Positions 1-7,737 of a stretch of DNA of 33,711 nt are shown one piece after another (within the stretch, counting starts at the first letter, position 1; each line of letters starts with the position of its first letter). The notes below the pieces were generated by a model. The model searched no databases. It worked only from the letters and a program-made list of their open reading frames with translations, and was not told the DNA's origin. The position numbers were made by a program, and so were the translations under genes. This DNA comes from DATLAN01 sp035527455 (GTDB taxonomy: Bacteria > Planctomycetota > Planctomycetia > Pirellulales > Thermoguttaceae), in NCBI GenBank assembly GCA_035527455.1, contig DATLAN010000467.1:1-33711 (forward strand), read 5' to 3'.

Positions 1-16
1 TGGTACGTTGGGAAAA

Positions 17-47
17 CACGCCCTTCGTTCCTCAGGGCGTGCCACCC
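17..47. repeat. REP-like palindrome, family A, copy 1
   Basis: The hairpin CACGCCCT / AGGGCGTG has an 8-bp stem and a 9-nt loop, TCGTTCCTC, and is followed by CCACCC. The same unit occurs twice more at 4554-4630, so this is a dispersed intergenic repeat. It lies about 95 nt upstream of the aldolase gene. No function can be assigned from sequence. Confidence 0.75.
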
Positions 48-140
48 GCCGGAAAGCTATGCTTGTTTAGCGACCGTTCGGGCCGCTCCGGTTGTGCCCA
101 TTCTATCAATCACGCAGGCGGGCAGAAGGACCTCGACACC

Positions 141-1163
141 ATGGCCGGCCAAGGCAAAATTCAAGGAATCTTTACCCCCAACATGGTCCCGCTGGACGGG
201 CAGGGACGCATCTACGAGGCCGAGCTGCGCCGGTACGTCGACTGGCTGATCGACCGCGGCGTCCACGGCTTGTATCCCAACGGCTCGACCAGCGAGTTCA
301 CCCGATTCACGCCCGACGAACGGCGGCAGATCGTCCGGATCATCGTCGAGCAGACGGCCGGCCGCGTGCCGATCCTCGCCGGAGCGGCCGAGGCGAACGT
401 CCGCGAGACCCTGGCCGCCTGCGAGTACTATCACGGGCTGGGCGTCCGGGCGGTGGCCATCGTTGCGCCCTTCTACTACCGCCTGAGCCCGGACAACGTC
501 TACGCCTATTTCCAGGAGATCGGCCGCCACACGCCGGTCGACGTGACGCTGTACAACATCCCCATGTTCGCCTCGCCGATCGACGTGCCGACGATCCAAC
601 GGCTGAGCGAAGAGTGCGAGCGGATCGTGGCGATCAAGGACTCCTCGGGCGACGTGGCCCAGATGATCCGCATGATCGAGGCGGTGCGCCCCAACCGGCC
701 CGAGTTCAGCTTCCTGACCGGCTGGGACCCGGTGTTGATGCCCATGCTGCTGATCGGCTGCGACGGCGGCACCAACGCCTGCAGCGGCGTTGTTCCCGAG
801 ATCACCCGCAGGCTGTATGATCTGACCACGAGCGGACAATTGGACGAAGCTCGGCGATTGCAGGCCTGGTTGACCCGGCTGTTCGACCCGACGCTCTACT
901 CGGCCGATTTTCCGGAAGGGTTCCGCGTGGCGGTGGCGTTGCGGGGATTCCAGATGGGCAGCAGCCGGCAGCCGCTCTCCGAGAAGCACCGCGGCATCCT
1001 GAAGGACCTTCAGCGGACGCTCGGCGAGTTGCTGGCCGAACAGGGACTGGCCGCCGCGGGACCTTCCCCGCCGCCGGCCGCCGGACTCGACCCGCGGCAG
1101 ATCGGCCTGATCGTCGAGGGTGTGGTCGCCGAGCTGCAACGGCGAGGGGTGATTTTACCGTGA
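141..1163 (+). CDS. DHDPS/N-acetylneuraminate lyase family class I aldolase with C-terminal tail
   Basis: 340 aa from ATG 141, chosen because AGAAGGA lies 10 nt upstream and the family fold begins directly after it; an upstream in-frame start at 39 would run through the repeat. The protein is a TIM-barrel Schiff-base aldolase. It has the substrate motif GSTSE (residues 48-52), Tyr138 in LYNIP and the Schiff-base Lys166 in AIKDSSGD. The family makes or cleaves C-C bonds with pyruvate (DapA, NanA, KDG aldolases); the exact substrate cannot be read here. dapB lies 19 kb away, so context does not make this DapA. The family normally ends near residue 300. Here a Pro/Gly/Ala linker (304-316) leads to a predicted amphipathic helix (317-336), DPRQIGLIVEGVVAELQRRG, that resembles the encapsulation peptides of bacterial microcompartment cargo. 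Family call is confident; substrate and tail function are inference. Confidence 0.9.
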   Translation: MAGQGKIQGIFTPNMVPLDGQGRIYEAELRRYVDWLIDRGVHGLYPNGSTSEFTRFTPDERRQIVRIIVEQTAGRVPILAGAAEANVRETLAACEYYHGLGVRAVAIVAPFYYRLSPDNVYAYFQEIGRHTPVDVTLYNIPMFASPIDVPTIQRLSEECERIVAIKDSSGDVAQMIRMIEAVRPNRPEFSFLTGWDPVLMPMLLIGCDGGTNACSGVVPEITRRLYDLTTSGQLDEARRLQAWLTRLFDPTLYSADFPEGFRVAVALRGFQMGSSRQPLSEKHRGILKDLQRTLGELLAEQGLAAAGPSPPPAAGLDPRQIGLIVEGVVAELQRRGVILP

Positions 1164-1220
1164 GACCTCGAACCGTGAGCGGCGAGTGGAAAATGGGGAC
1201 AGGCTCCGAGCCGCCGGTAG

Positions 1221-1333
1221 GAATTGCAAATTGAGAATTGCAGATTGAGAATTGCAGATTGGTGTTGGCGCTGTCTCGATCTTTCAATTTGCAATTTGCA
1301 ATTTGCAATTCTCAATTAACAATCTGCAATTCC
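1221..1333. repeat. Heptamer-periodic inverted repeat tract, family E (CAATNNN)
   Basis: The left arm 1221-1262 is three 14-bp units, GAATTGCARATTGR, equal to six 7-bp units of form NNATTGN. The right arm 1285-1333 is seven 7-bp units of form CAATNNN, the reverse complement phase. The arms flank a unique 22-nt core. The tract is AT-rich in a GC-rich genome and lies between the convergent aldolase and CHAT genes. Confidence 0.85.
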
Positions 1334-1346
1334 CCCAGAGGCCATT

Positions 1347-1373
1347 GGTGGGGCTCGCTGCGCTCGACCCACC
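1347..1373. repeat. Small palindrome GGTGGG...CCCACC
   Basis: A 6-bp stem GGTGGG/CCCACC encloses GCTCGCTGCGCTCGA. It follows the heptamer tract and is followed by a fragment, CTTCGTCTCGCGGAG, like repeat family C. Probably another degenerate REP element. No T-run follows, so it is not a clear intrinsic terminator. Confidence 0.45.
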
Positions 1374-1413
1374 CTACGAACTTCGTCTCGCGGAGAAGTG
1401 GCGCCCCGGGACT

Positions 1414-4400
1414 CTATCCCGGCGGCGCGGGGATCTGCACTGCACGGGCGGGCTCTTTGGGCTGCAAGACCGGTTGGACCGGCGGGCCTTCGGGCACTCG
1501 GGGGGCCGTGCCGGAGTCGATCAGCATGTAGCCGGCCCAGAAGAACGGATGGCTCGCCCGGGGAGCCTCGTCGGTCGTGCGCTTCAGACGGGGCTCCTGG
1601 TCGGGTTCGAGCTGCGAGGCGGCCGCCAGAAACACGCTGCGCTGCCAGGCCTCCGACGGGGCGATGTGGGGTAGTTCCTGGGCGAACTCGCGGACCAGAT
1701 CGAAGCTCGTCCGCCCGCCCGTCCGCCAGCGGCTCAGCAGGATCGTGCGGCAGCCGCTGGCCATCAGCCCGCAGGCGGAAAGGAAAACCTCGTGGCCCGG
1801 CGCCGTCCGATCGAGTCGCTTCAGCGAGTCCTCGGCGGTGGTGTGATAGCCGGGCAGGATGATCTCGTTGGGCGCGCCCCACGGCAGCCAGAGCCAGTCG
1901 GCCAGGAAGTTGCCCGGCTTGCCGTTGTCCAGCGGCATGGGCGTCCAGCCGTAGGGCTGTTGGGTCGAGAGCGTGAGGTCGTCCAGCACGATCAACCGAT
2001 CCAAGAGCGATCCGTAAACATTCGACGCCGCCGGCGGGGGCGACTTCAGGGCGACCGTGCCGGGCAGCACGCGGGTGAGCTGGTCGAAGGCGGCTTGGGC
2101 CACCGCCTCGTCGTCGCGGGGATACAGCTTCCCGATCACCACGCCCGTGTTGCCCGTCGGACTCCGCCCGCCGCCGGTCCACGTGGCCAGGGAGGTCGTC
2201 GGCGCGTAGCGGATGCGGAATCTGGAAATCAGCGGGCGGAGTTTCCCGTCGACGCTGACCTGAAGCGCCTCGAACGGCAGATACCAGAGCACGCCGTCGG
2301 GCACGATGACCAGTTCGTCGAAATCCTTGGTGAGGTCGGCCTGAGAGCCTTTGAGCAACAGGTCGAGGGTTTGCGCCGCGGTGGTCTTCCACTGCTGGTC
2401 GGCGAGGTCTTCGATGGCCAGCTCGCCGTTGGATTGGAAATGGCCCATCTGGCGCAGCAGCCCGGGAATCTGCCGCAACAAGGTGTCGGGCGAACCGATT
2501 TGCCAATACGCGTAGCGTTGGTTGTTCAGCAGGAAGCCGTAGAGGTGGCGGCTGGTGGCGAAGAAGGCCAAGATGGCCTGGCCCGGCTGCAACGATTTCT
2601 GCACGTCCTGGGTCGTGCGCAGCGGCGGGAAGACCAGCCCGCCCGGCTCCCGGCGAACGGCCATCTCCCTTAGCAGGGCCTCCTGGTGCAGACTGACGGC
2701 CGCCAACTGGGAAAGGCCCTCGCCCTGCCGCCGCAGCAGGTCGGGATCTTCGGTCACCAAGGGAATGGCCTTGAGGTCTTGGGCCAGCGCCCTGGACTGG
2801 CGGGAAAGGGCTTCATAGGCCGGATACCGGGCGAGCAGGTCCTGCCGGGTAAGCTGGGCCCGGTTGTCGAGCACCTCGGGCGGCGCTTCGAGGATCCACC
2901 GCAACGACAGCAGTCGCCCGCCGAATCCCAGCGACGAGAAGAAGCGGTGCCGCCGTGCCCGATCGGCGACTTCCAGGGCCTTTTCGTTGTCCTTGCGGCT
3001 CAGCGCGGCCTCGAACCAGTGTTCAATGGGCAGCGGGTGCGGAATGACCAGCACGGCCATCGATTCCATCGGATCGGCGGCCCAATCGTCCGGCTGGGGG
3101 TCCCGCAGGACGTGGTCGTAGAGGTCCACGGCCACGCGCGACGTGATCGTGCCGCTGGTGTAGAGTCCGTCGGCCAGACCGATGTGATACAGCCAGAACG
3201 AGCCCCGCCGCATGAAGTTCATGGCGGCGGCCAGCATCGCGTCGCCCTCGGGGATCTTCTTCTGCTGGAAGAGGACCAGCGAGGCGAGGAAGCTCGACCG
3301 GGCACCGATCCGGCCGCCGGCCATCTGGCGTCGTCCGATCCCCAGCCGGGCCTCTTCGAGGAACCCGGCGGCCTGGGGTGTTTGCCCCAGCACGGCGTAA
3401 TTCTCGCACGCCGAGAGCAGTAGCGAGACGTACAAGTGACGCAGGTCTTTCACTTTGGCCCAGCCGATTCCGCCTTCCAGCAAGGGATAAACCCCTTTGC
3501 GATTGGCCAGCAGGTGGGTCAGCGCTCCGTAACGAAAGGCCTCTTCCAGGACGCCGAGGTCCGGATAGTGGACAGCCGCGTAGGTGGCTTCCTCGAAGTA
3601 TCCCGACGCGGAGGCGTAGTCGCCGCGTGCCAGGGCGAGCCGCCCCAGTTCGACCAGCGCGATGCCGGTCATCGGGTGGTCGAACTCCCCGGCGGCCATC
3701 ACCGCGCGTTGCAAGTACGGCACGCCCTGGGCCTCTCGGCCGCCGGCTATCAGGACCAACCCGAGTTGGACGTCGATCCACGCCTCGGACCAGTGGTTGG
3801 GCGGCCCGGGACGACGCGACAGTTTCGCGATCAACTCGGCGAAGAGCGGATCGTGCTGGCTGACCGGCCCGAGCAACTGCGCCCGGCGGCGGATCGCCAG
3901 CGTCGTGCAGCGGACGATCTCCTGGACGTTGATCGGGCGGAGGTTCGCCAACATGACGACGCCGCCCTCCCGGAACGGTTGGTTGTTGTCGATTTGTCCG
4001 CGCAGGATGGGCATCGAGTCGGGATAGAAACCCAGCCGGGTCCGGCGGGTGCTGGCGCCCCAGGGAACGGCCGTGTAGGTCCCGGTCCCGGCCGGTTGGA
4101 TCGCCGGCCGGAATTGCACCCGCAACATCCATTCCGAATAGGCCGAGGCGAGTTTCAGCGCGGCCGTGTAATGGCCCAGGGCTTCCTCCAGGTAGCCCAT
4201 TTGGTAGTAACACTCGCCGACCATGGTTTCATAGCAGATCGAGTCGATCCATCGCACCATGCCGATCTTGATCGCCCCGTTGCCCTCGGAGCGGAATTGC
4301 CTCAGGGCATCCTCGTATTGGCCCTCGTAGAAGTCGGCAAACGCCGCCTGATAGCCGAACGAGGGGACGTTTTGCTCCAACTGTGCCCGGGCGGGCGAGA

Positions 4401-4509
4401 CCAGAGGGCCGCCAACCCCCACGCAACCGGCGAGCAAGATCAGCAGCCGGACCGGGATCCGGAACCGACCCCCGAGAGTATCGAAGCGGATAAAGCGGCG
4501 GCGCAACAT
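1414..4509 (-). CDS. Exported TPR-CHAT domain protein
   Basis: 1031 aa. I take ATG 4509: AAGGAG lies 8 nt upstream, while an in-frame GTG at 4518 would overlap that Shine-Dalgarno. Residues 1-42 are a signal peptide ending SPARA, so the protein is probably exported. Residues about 45-560 are helical TPR-like repeats, followed by a coiled-coil-prone stretch (about 560-625). The C-terminal CHAT domain spans about 640-1000. CHAT is a caspase/separase-clan domain, and both expected catalytic residues are visible: His889 in PGYHTTAE and Cys913 in LSACGLM. A Pro-rich tail ends the protein. Family members cleave proteins, sometimes in response to a sensed signal; substrate and trigger here are unknown. 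It is transcribed divergently from a small lipoprotein. No gasdermin or CRISPR partner is nearby. Confidence 0.85.
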   Translation of the reverse strand: MLRRRFIRFDTLGGRFRIPVRLLILLAGCVGVGGPLVSPARAQLEQNVPSFGYQAAFADFYEGQYEDALRQFRSEGNGAIKIGMVRWIDSICYETMVGECYYQMGYLEEALGHYTAALKLASAYSEWMLRVQFRPAIQPAGTGTYTAVPWGASTRRTRLGFYPDSMPILRGQIDNNQPFREGGVVMLANLRPINVQEIVRCTTLAIRRRAQLLGPVSQHDPLFAELIAKLSRRPGPPNHWSEAWIDVQLGLVLIAGGREAQGVPYLQRAVMAAGEFDHPMTGIALVELGRLALARGDYASASGYFEEATYAAVHYPDLGVLEEAFRYGALTHLLANRKGVYPLLEGGIGWAKVKDLRHLYVSLLLSACENYAVLGQTPQAAGFLEEARLGIGRRQMAGGRIGARSSFLASLVLFQQKKIPEGDAMLAAAMNFMRRGSFWLYHIGLADGLYTSGTITSRVAVDLYDHVLRDPQPDDWAADPMESMAVLVIPHPLPIEHWFEAALSRKDNEKALEVADRARRHRFFSSLGFGGRLLSLRWILEAPPEVLDNRAQLTRQDLLARYPAYEALSRQSRALAQDLKAIPLVTEDPDLLRRQGEGLSQLAAVSLHQEALLREMAVRREPGGLVFPPLRTTQDVQKSLQPGQAILAFFATSRHLYGFLLNNQRYAYWQIGSPDTLLRQIPGLLRQMGHFQSNGELAIEDLADQQWKTTAAQTLDLLLKGSQADLTKDFDELVIVPDGVLWYLPFEALQVSVDGKLRPLISRFRIRYAPTTSLATWTGGGRSPTGNTGVVIGKLYPRDDEAVAQAAFDQLTRVLPGTVALKSPPPAASNVYGSLLDRLIVLDDLTLSTQQPYGWTPMPLDNGKPGNFLADWLWLPWGAPNEIILPGYHTTAEDSLKRLDRTAPGHEVFLSACGLMASGCRTILLSRWRTGGRTSFDLVREFAQELPHIAPSEAWQRSVFLAAASQLEPDQEPRLKRTTDEAPRASHPFFWAGYMLIDSGTAPRVPEGPPVQPVLQPKEPARAVQIPAPPG

Positions 4510-4921
4510 GGTTCGCACTCCTTAGGGGTCGCGCAGAAACAACTTGTCCAATCGGGTGGCACGCCCTGAGGAACGAAGGGCGTGGTTTGGCAGGTTTTCC
4601 ACGCCCTTCGTTCCTCAGGGCGTGCCACCCTCGCCGAAAAATGTACAGTTATTGATCTGCGCGGACCTTGGGGGGTCAGTGGATACCCAAAGTAAGATAC
4701 GCCGAGGGAAGCCAATAAGTTCCACACTTACATGATCTTACGGCGCCGGGGCGATATTTTCCAGTTCCGGTCGCTCTCGGGCCGTGCTGGCGCTAAAGTT
4801 CGTTTGGCCTCGTTGACGATAACGGTTGCGGTGACTGTATCAGCGGTAATGGTTTTGCTCCCGAGGCTGTTTAGGCAAGATGCAAAACGTGCGAAACTTC
4901 CAGCAAACATGGAGGTGGCCC
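4510..4921. other. Divergent intergenic region with repeat pair
   Basis: About 410 nt between the divergent CHAT gene and the lipoprotein. It holds the family A inverted pair (4554-4630) and, nearer the lipoprotein, a possible but weak promoter with TTGACG at 4813-4818 and TGTATC at 4836-4841. I see no credible coding sequence. Confidence 0.5.
4554..4630. repeat. 32-bp perfect inverted repeat of two family A units
   Basis: Arms 4554-4585 and 4599-4630 are exact reverse complements and flank a 13-nt centre (TTTGGCAGGTTTT). Each arm is itself a hairpin with CACGCCCT/AGGGCGTG stems and is the same as the unit at 17-47. The arrangement resembles a bacterial interspersed mosaic element. Confidence 0.85.
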
Positions 4922-5155
4922 ATGAAGGGCTCAAGGAACCGGCGGCACTGGTGGCGGGGCGTCCTGCTCGGGTTGCCCATGCTGTTGCCCGTCGGCCTGA
5001 CCGGCTGCCAGGTGAGCATTGGCGGTCAAACACTGCCCAGCGGCGACTACATGAAGGACGATGTCCAGTATTTCCCGCCGGGATCGGAATTCAAGCACGC
5101 CGAGGAAGCGGCGGCCCAACGGCAATACACCCAGGAACAGGCGTTGCAGCGCTGA
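4922..5155 (+). CDS. Small planctomycete-type lipoprotein
   Basis: 77 aa from ATG 4922, preceded by GGAGG at 4911-4915; an upstream in-frame ATG at 4880 lacks such a site. A basic N-terminus (RNRRHWWR) and a hydrophobic stretch end in the lipobox LTGC with Cys29, so signal peptidase II processing is expected; lspA is at 17334-17954. The mature part contains GQTLPSGDYMKDDVQYF and a charged, Ala-rich helix (EAAAQRQYTQEQALQ). I recognise the GQTLPS...DDVQYFP motif from many uncharacterised planctomycete proteins, from memory and not from a search. Function unknown. It is divergent from the CHAT gene. Confidence 0.75.
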   Translation: MKGSRNRRHWWRGVLLGLPMLLPVGLTGCQVSIGGQTLPSGDYMKDDVQYFPPGSEFKHAEEAAAQRQYTQEQALQR

Positions 5156-5290
5156 TCGTCGCGGCAAGGCAGATCGACGGGAGGAGCCATTGCCGAGCGA
5201 GGGCCACGCCGGCCTGGAGGTGCGTGGGGAGTGATGTTCCCGACCGGGGACACGATGGGCCGGCGTAGGCAACGTTAGGGGGGACGGCAC

Positions 5291-5342
5291 CCTTCGCTGC
5301 TGGCGTCCGAAGTGTGCGACCTCGGGCGTCAGCAGCCGAAGG
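5291..5342 (+). promoter_or_regulatory. 18-bp leader hairpin masking the RBS of the next gene
   Basis: Positions 5291-5308 pair with 5324-5342: 18 pairs, two of them G-U wobbles, one bulged C at 5336, and a 15-nt loop at 5309-5323. The 3' arm ends in CCGAAGG, which contains most of the only Shine-Dalgarno-like sequence (AAGGG, 5339-5343) before ATG 5353. The folded leader should hide the ribosome site. A thermosensor, a protein-binding site or an mRNA stability element are all possible. Confidence 0.55.
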
Positions 5343-5352
5343 GATTTTCGCC

Positions 5353-5676
5353 ATGCTCGAATTCGAACTCTCCGAAAGCGCCCAACACTGGGTCAACGTC
5401 GTGCTGATCTGGGTCGGTTTCGGGACCCTGGCCGGACTGTTGGCCCTGGTGATCCTTCCCGTCCGCCGCCCGTCGAGCCCCATTGCCGCCATGCTGCTGG
5501 GGATCGTCGGCAGCATGGTCGGGCTGTTGATCCTTTCTTTTCTCGTCGGCGGCCAGGATTTCAACCCCATCAGCCCCCTGGGTTTCTTGACGGCCGTGGC
5601 CGGGGCGTTCGTCTTGCTGATCCTCTACCGGGTCCTCTGCATGTGCGTCGTTAAGAGCGACAGAGACCCCGGTTGA
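5353..5676 (+). CDS. GlsB/YeaQ/YmgE-like membrane protein
   Basis: 107 aa from ATG 5353 with AAGGG 9 nt upstream; a GTG at 5314 is in frame but lies inside the leader hairpin loop. Three hydrophobic segments are visible: about 14-36 (VNVVLIWVGFGTLAGLLALV), 44-67 and 76-97. The Gly-rich spacing (GFGTLAGLLA, LLGIVGSMVGLLIL) fits the transglycosylase-associated GlsB/YeaQ/YmgE family of small inner-membrane proteins, but this is longer than the usual 80 aa and has an extra helix. Members are stress-induced in enterobacteria; their molecular role is unclear. Its leader suggests control of translation. Confidence 0.7.
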   Translation: MLEFELSESAQHWVNVVLIWVGFGTLAGLLALVILPVRRPSSPIAAMLLGIVGSMVGLLILSFLVGGQDFNPISPLGFLTAVAGAFVLLILYRVLCMCVVKSDRDPG

Positions 5677-5847
5677 CGACCGCGGCGGGACGCACATTGA
5701 GAACCCGCAAAGCGAACGATCAACGGCTGGAGTATCGCATTTCGGTATTCCGCTGAGCGCCGTCAGTGGATTATGATGGCGTCCCGGGCCGACCCTTGGA
5801 CGATGTCGGCTTTCCGGGAAGACGCTTCTCTCGAGATCGGAGTCTCT

Positions 5848-6240
5848 ATGCTTGTGCTGTCACGCGCGATGGGGCAAACCATTTCCATCGGCGACGCCAT
5901 CGAACTTGTCGTGCTGGATGTCTCGATTGGACGCTCTCGAATCGCTGGAGCTACCGTTCGACTGGGTGTCACCGCACCGCGGAACGTCTTGGTTCTGCGA
6001 GGCAAGGAGTTCGCGAAGGACCTGCACACGTTCGAGAAACCGGTTAGTCCTTTGGAACCGAATCGCGAACTCACTCAGTTGAAAGACGGCGAAGAAGAAC
6101 GGCGGCTCGTCTTTTCGTGCAAGAAGGATCAGACCGTGACCCTCGACGAGACCATCGCGGTTATGGTGGCGAAGGTGCATCTCGAAGGGTCGGAGATCAA
6201 CAATGCCACGGTGCGCCTGGGTGTTCGTCATGCGGTCTGA
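5848..6240 (+). CDS. csrA: CsrA-type RNA-binding regulator with a second, degenerate CsrA domain
   Basis: 130 aa from ATG 5848, which begins exactly at the canonical MLVLSR start of CsrA; CGGAG lies 5 nt upstream. Domain 1 (1-58) keeps the RNA-binding residues Leu4, Arg6 and the equivalent of E. coli Arg44 (Arg51 in VLRGKEF). Domain 2 (86-130, RLVFSCKKDQ...ATVRLGV) aligns with the beta-sheet core but has Phe and Cys at the Leu4/Arg6 positions and stops before the Arg44 strand and helix. Both domains share the same 7-residue insertion in the beta2-beta3 turn and the ATVRLGV strand, so the second arose by internal duplication. CsrA normally works as a 61-aa homodimer that represses translation at GGA motifs. 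Here one chain carries one active-looking and one decayed copy. It is convergent with the next gene. Confidence 0.85.
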   Translation: MLVLSRAMGQTISIGDAIELVVLDVSIGRSRIAGATVRLGVTAPRNVLVLRGKEFAKDLHTFEKPVSPLEPNRELTQLKDGEEERRLVFSCKKDQTVTLDETIAVMVAKVHLEGSEINNATVRLGVRHAV

Positions 6241-6287
6241 CGTCTCACGGCGCGGGGAATTGCGGCGTTCTTGGACGTGGCAAGGCA

Positions 6288-7424
6288 TCACGCCGTCTGG
6301 GTCGCGCAGGCCAGGTACCGGGGGCCGTGGAGCCGGTCTTGAAACCACCGTTCGATCCGCAGAAGTTGTGCCCGGGCGATCGAAAGCGGAAAGTGCGTGA
6401 AGCGGTAGCTGGTCGCCAGCGACGTTTGCCAGTAACGTTTGCCGTCGAGCGAGCCGGCCCCCATATCGTAGCAACTGTCTTCACGGCGGAAGCCGTCTTC
6501 GAGCATCATGTATTGCAGCACCGTACCGGGGCCCGCCGCCGTGTACTGCGGATCGAAACCCCTGCGAAGTCCGCAGACGCGTCCCTGGTAATGATAGTTG
6601 TAGACGAAGGCGATCGGTTTCTTGTCGAGCAGCAACAGGTTCAAGTCGATCGAGCCGGCTTGCGATGCGGCCCGATGGGTCTCCCGAAGAAAATCGCGGA
6701 CGGTGGCGTGACAGAGGGCCTTTCCATCGGTCGAGGAGGCCTGCCAACTCTCCCGGCCGATCTTCACGCAGGCGTCGAACAGATCCCAGCGGGGATCCGC
6801 GTCGCCGTTGGCCGCGCCGTCGGGCCGGTAGCGAACGTGGGCGACCTCCCCACGCTCGGCCAAACGACGCCTCAGGCGGAACACGTTGTGTCGCCACTTC
6901 TTCGGCCGGCCGTTCCAATACTCGTCCCAGCCGCACGCCATGTCGACCACGGGCGCCTGGTTCCAGCCCTGTCTGCGGGGAGGGAAGCCGATTCGCTGCA
7001 TGGCGGCCGGCGTGCGTCCGCGGTCGCAGCATTTCAGGTCGACCCAGCGGAGATCGAGCAGGTCCCAGTCGCGCGGCGTTTGGCGGACGTGTCGCAGGGC
7101 GGCCGTCAACGTGGCCGTGGGATTCGGGCCGATCGGTCCGTAAAAGGTTCCCCAGTCGTGCAACGGATAGGTCAACACGCGGACCGGTCCCACCCGGGTC
7201 GGTTCGGTGCGGACGGCCAGCGGCAGGATACCCACCGGGCGGCCGCCGCTGGTGACGATCAGCACGCGCAGCCGTTGGTCCTGCCCGAAGTGCTTCCAGT
7301 AGACCGAAAGCCAGTCGAGCGACTGGAAGAAGGTGGCCTGCCGGGTTTGCGGCAGCAGCGAATTCCAGAGCAGCCGGTAGCTGGTCAACTCGTAGGCGTC
7401 GTTGACTTCCTCGACACGAATCAT
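6288..7424 (-). CDS. FemAB/CelD-BcsL-like GNAT acyltransferase
   Basis: 378 aa. N-terminal GNAT-like half (FFQSLDWLSVYWKHFG; PVGILPLAVR; DWGTFYGPIGPNP) and C-terminal half with RPKKWRHNVFRLRRRL and a basic helix, then an Acetyltransf_6 core (about 255-345) with LLLDKKPIAFVYNYHYQGRV, FDPQYTAAGPGTVLQY and YDMGAGSLDGKRYW. This is the CelD/BcsL (FemAB-related) family, cytosolic enzymes that transfer acyl or aminoacyl groups to polysaccharide or peptidoglycan precursors. FemAB-like proteins often occur in PEP-CTERM/exosortase polysaccharide clusters. Here it stands alone, but glycosyltransferases and a PEP-CTERM protein are elsewhere in the window. Substrate unknown. Confidence 0.75.
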   Translation of the reverse strand: MIRVEEVNDAYELTSYRLLWNSLLPQTRQATFFQSLDWLSVYWKHFGQDQRLRVLIVTSGGRPVGILPLAVRTEPTRVGPVRVLTYPLHDWGTFYGPIGPNPTATLTAALRHVRQTPRDWDLLDLRWVDLKCCDRGRTPAAMQRIGFPPRRQGWNQAPVVDMACGWDEYWNGRPKKWRHNVFRLRRRLAERGEVAHVRYRPDGAANGDADPRWDLFDACVKIGRESWQASSTDGKALCHATVRDFLRETHRAASQAGSIDLNLLLLDKKPIAFVYNYHYQGRVCGLRRGFDPQYTAAGPGTVLQYMMLEDGFRREDSCYDMGAGSLDGKRYWQTSLATSYRFTHFPLSIARAQLLRIERWFQDRLHGPRYLACATQTA

Positions 7425-7737
7425 GGTGTCTCTGGGCGAGCGGTGCCGTGGGTGGACAAACCGAGTCGGGCGTCAAGGGGGATACTACCGGTGGGGGTGC
7501 AACCGGCATGCCATGTGCCGCCGCCGACGCCGCAGGCCCCGGGCCGAGAAAGCCTATCTCGTTTGGAAAAAGGCAGTTACGACCGGACTCATCGTGGAAG
7601 GTCCGCCGGTCCTGGCGGCACGAACGTGGCGAAAACACATCCTGAATAAAGACGCGATGTGCTGGAAAGCCGGCAAACGCGCTTTGGGTGGGAAAAGGGT
7701 GTTGACTTCTGAGAAACCGGGGGGCATAATTCAATGT
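7425..7737. other. Intergenic region between acyltransferase and arsR
   Basis: About 313 nt between divergent genes. The only features I can support are the arsR promoter and operator at its right edge. The remainder is GC-rich sequence without a recognisable gene, hairpin or repeat. Confidence 0.6.
7702..7730 (+). promoter_or_regulatory. Sigma-70-type promoter of arsR
   Basis: TTGACT at 7702-7707, a 17-nt spacer and CATAAT at 7725-7730. The arsR ATG at 7738 is only 7 nt past the -10 box, so transcription should start at or next to the start codon and the mRNA would be leaderless. No Shine-Dalgarno precedes the ATG. Confidence 0.7.

Noticed and set aside
57..1139. 360-codon open frame on the minus strand
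   Set aside because: Antisense to the aldolase, which has all its catalytic motifs.
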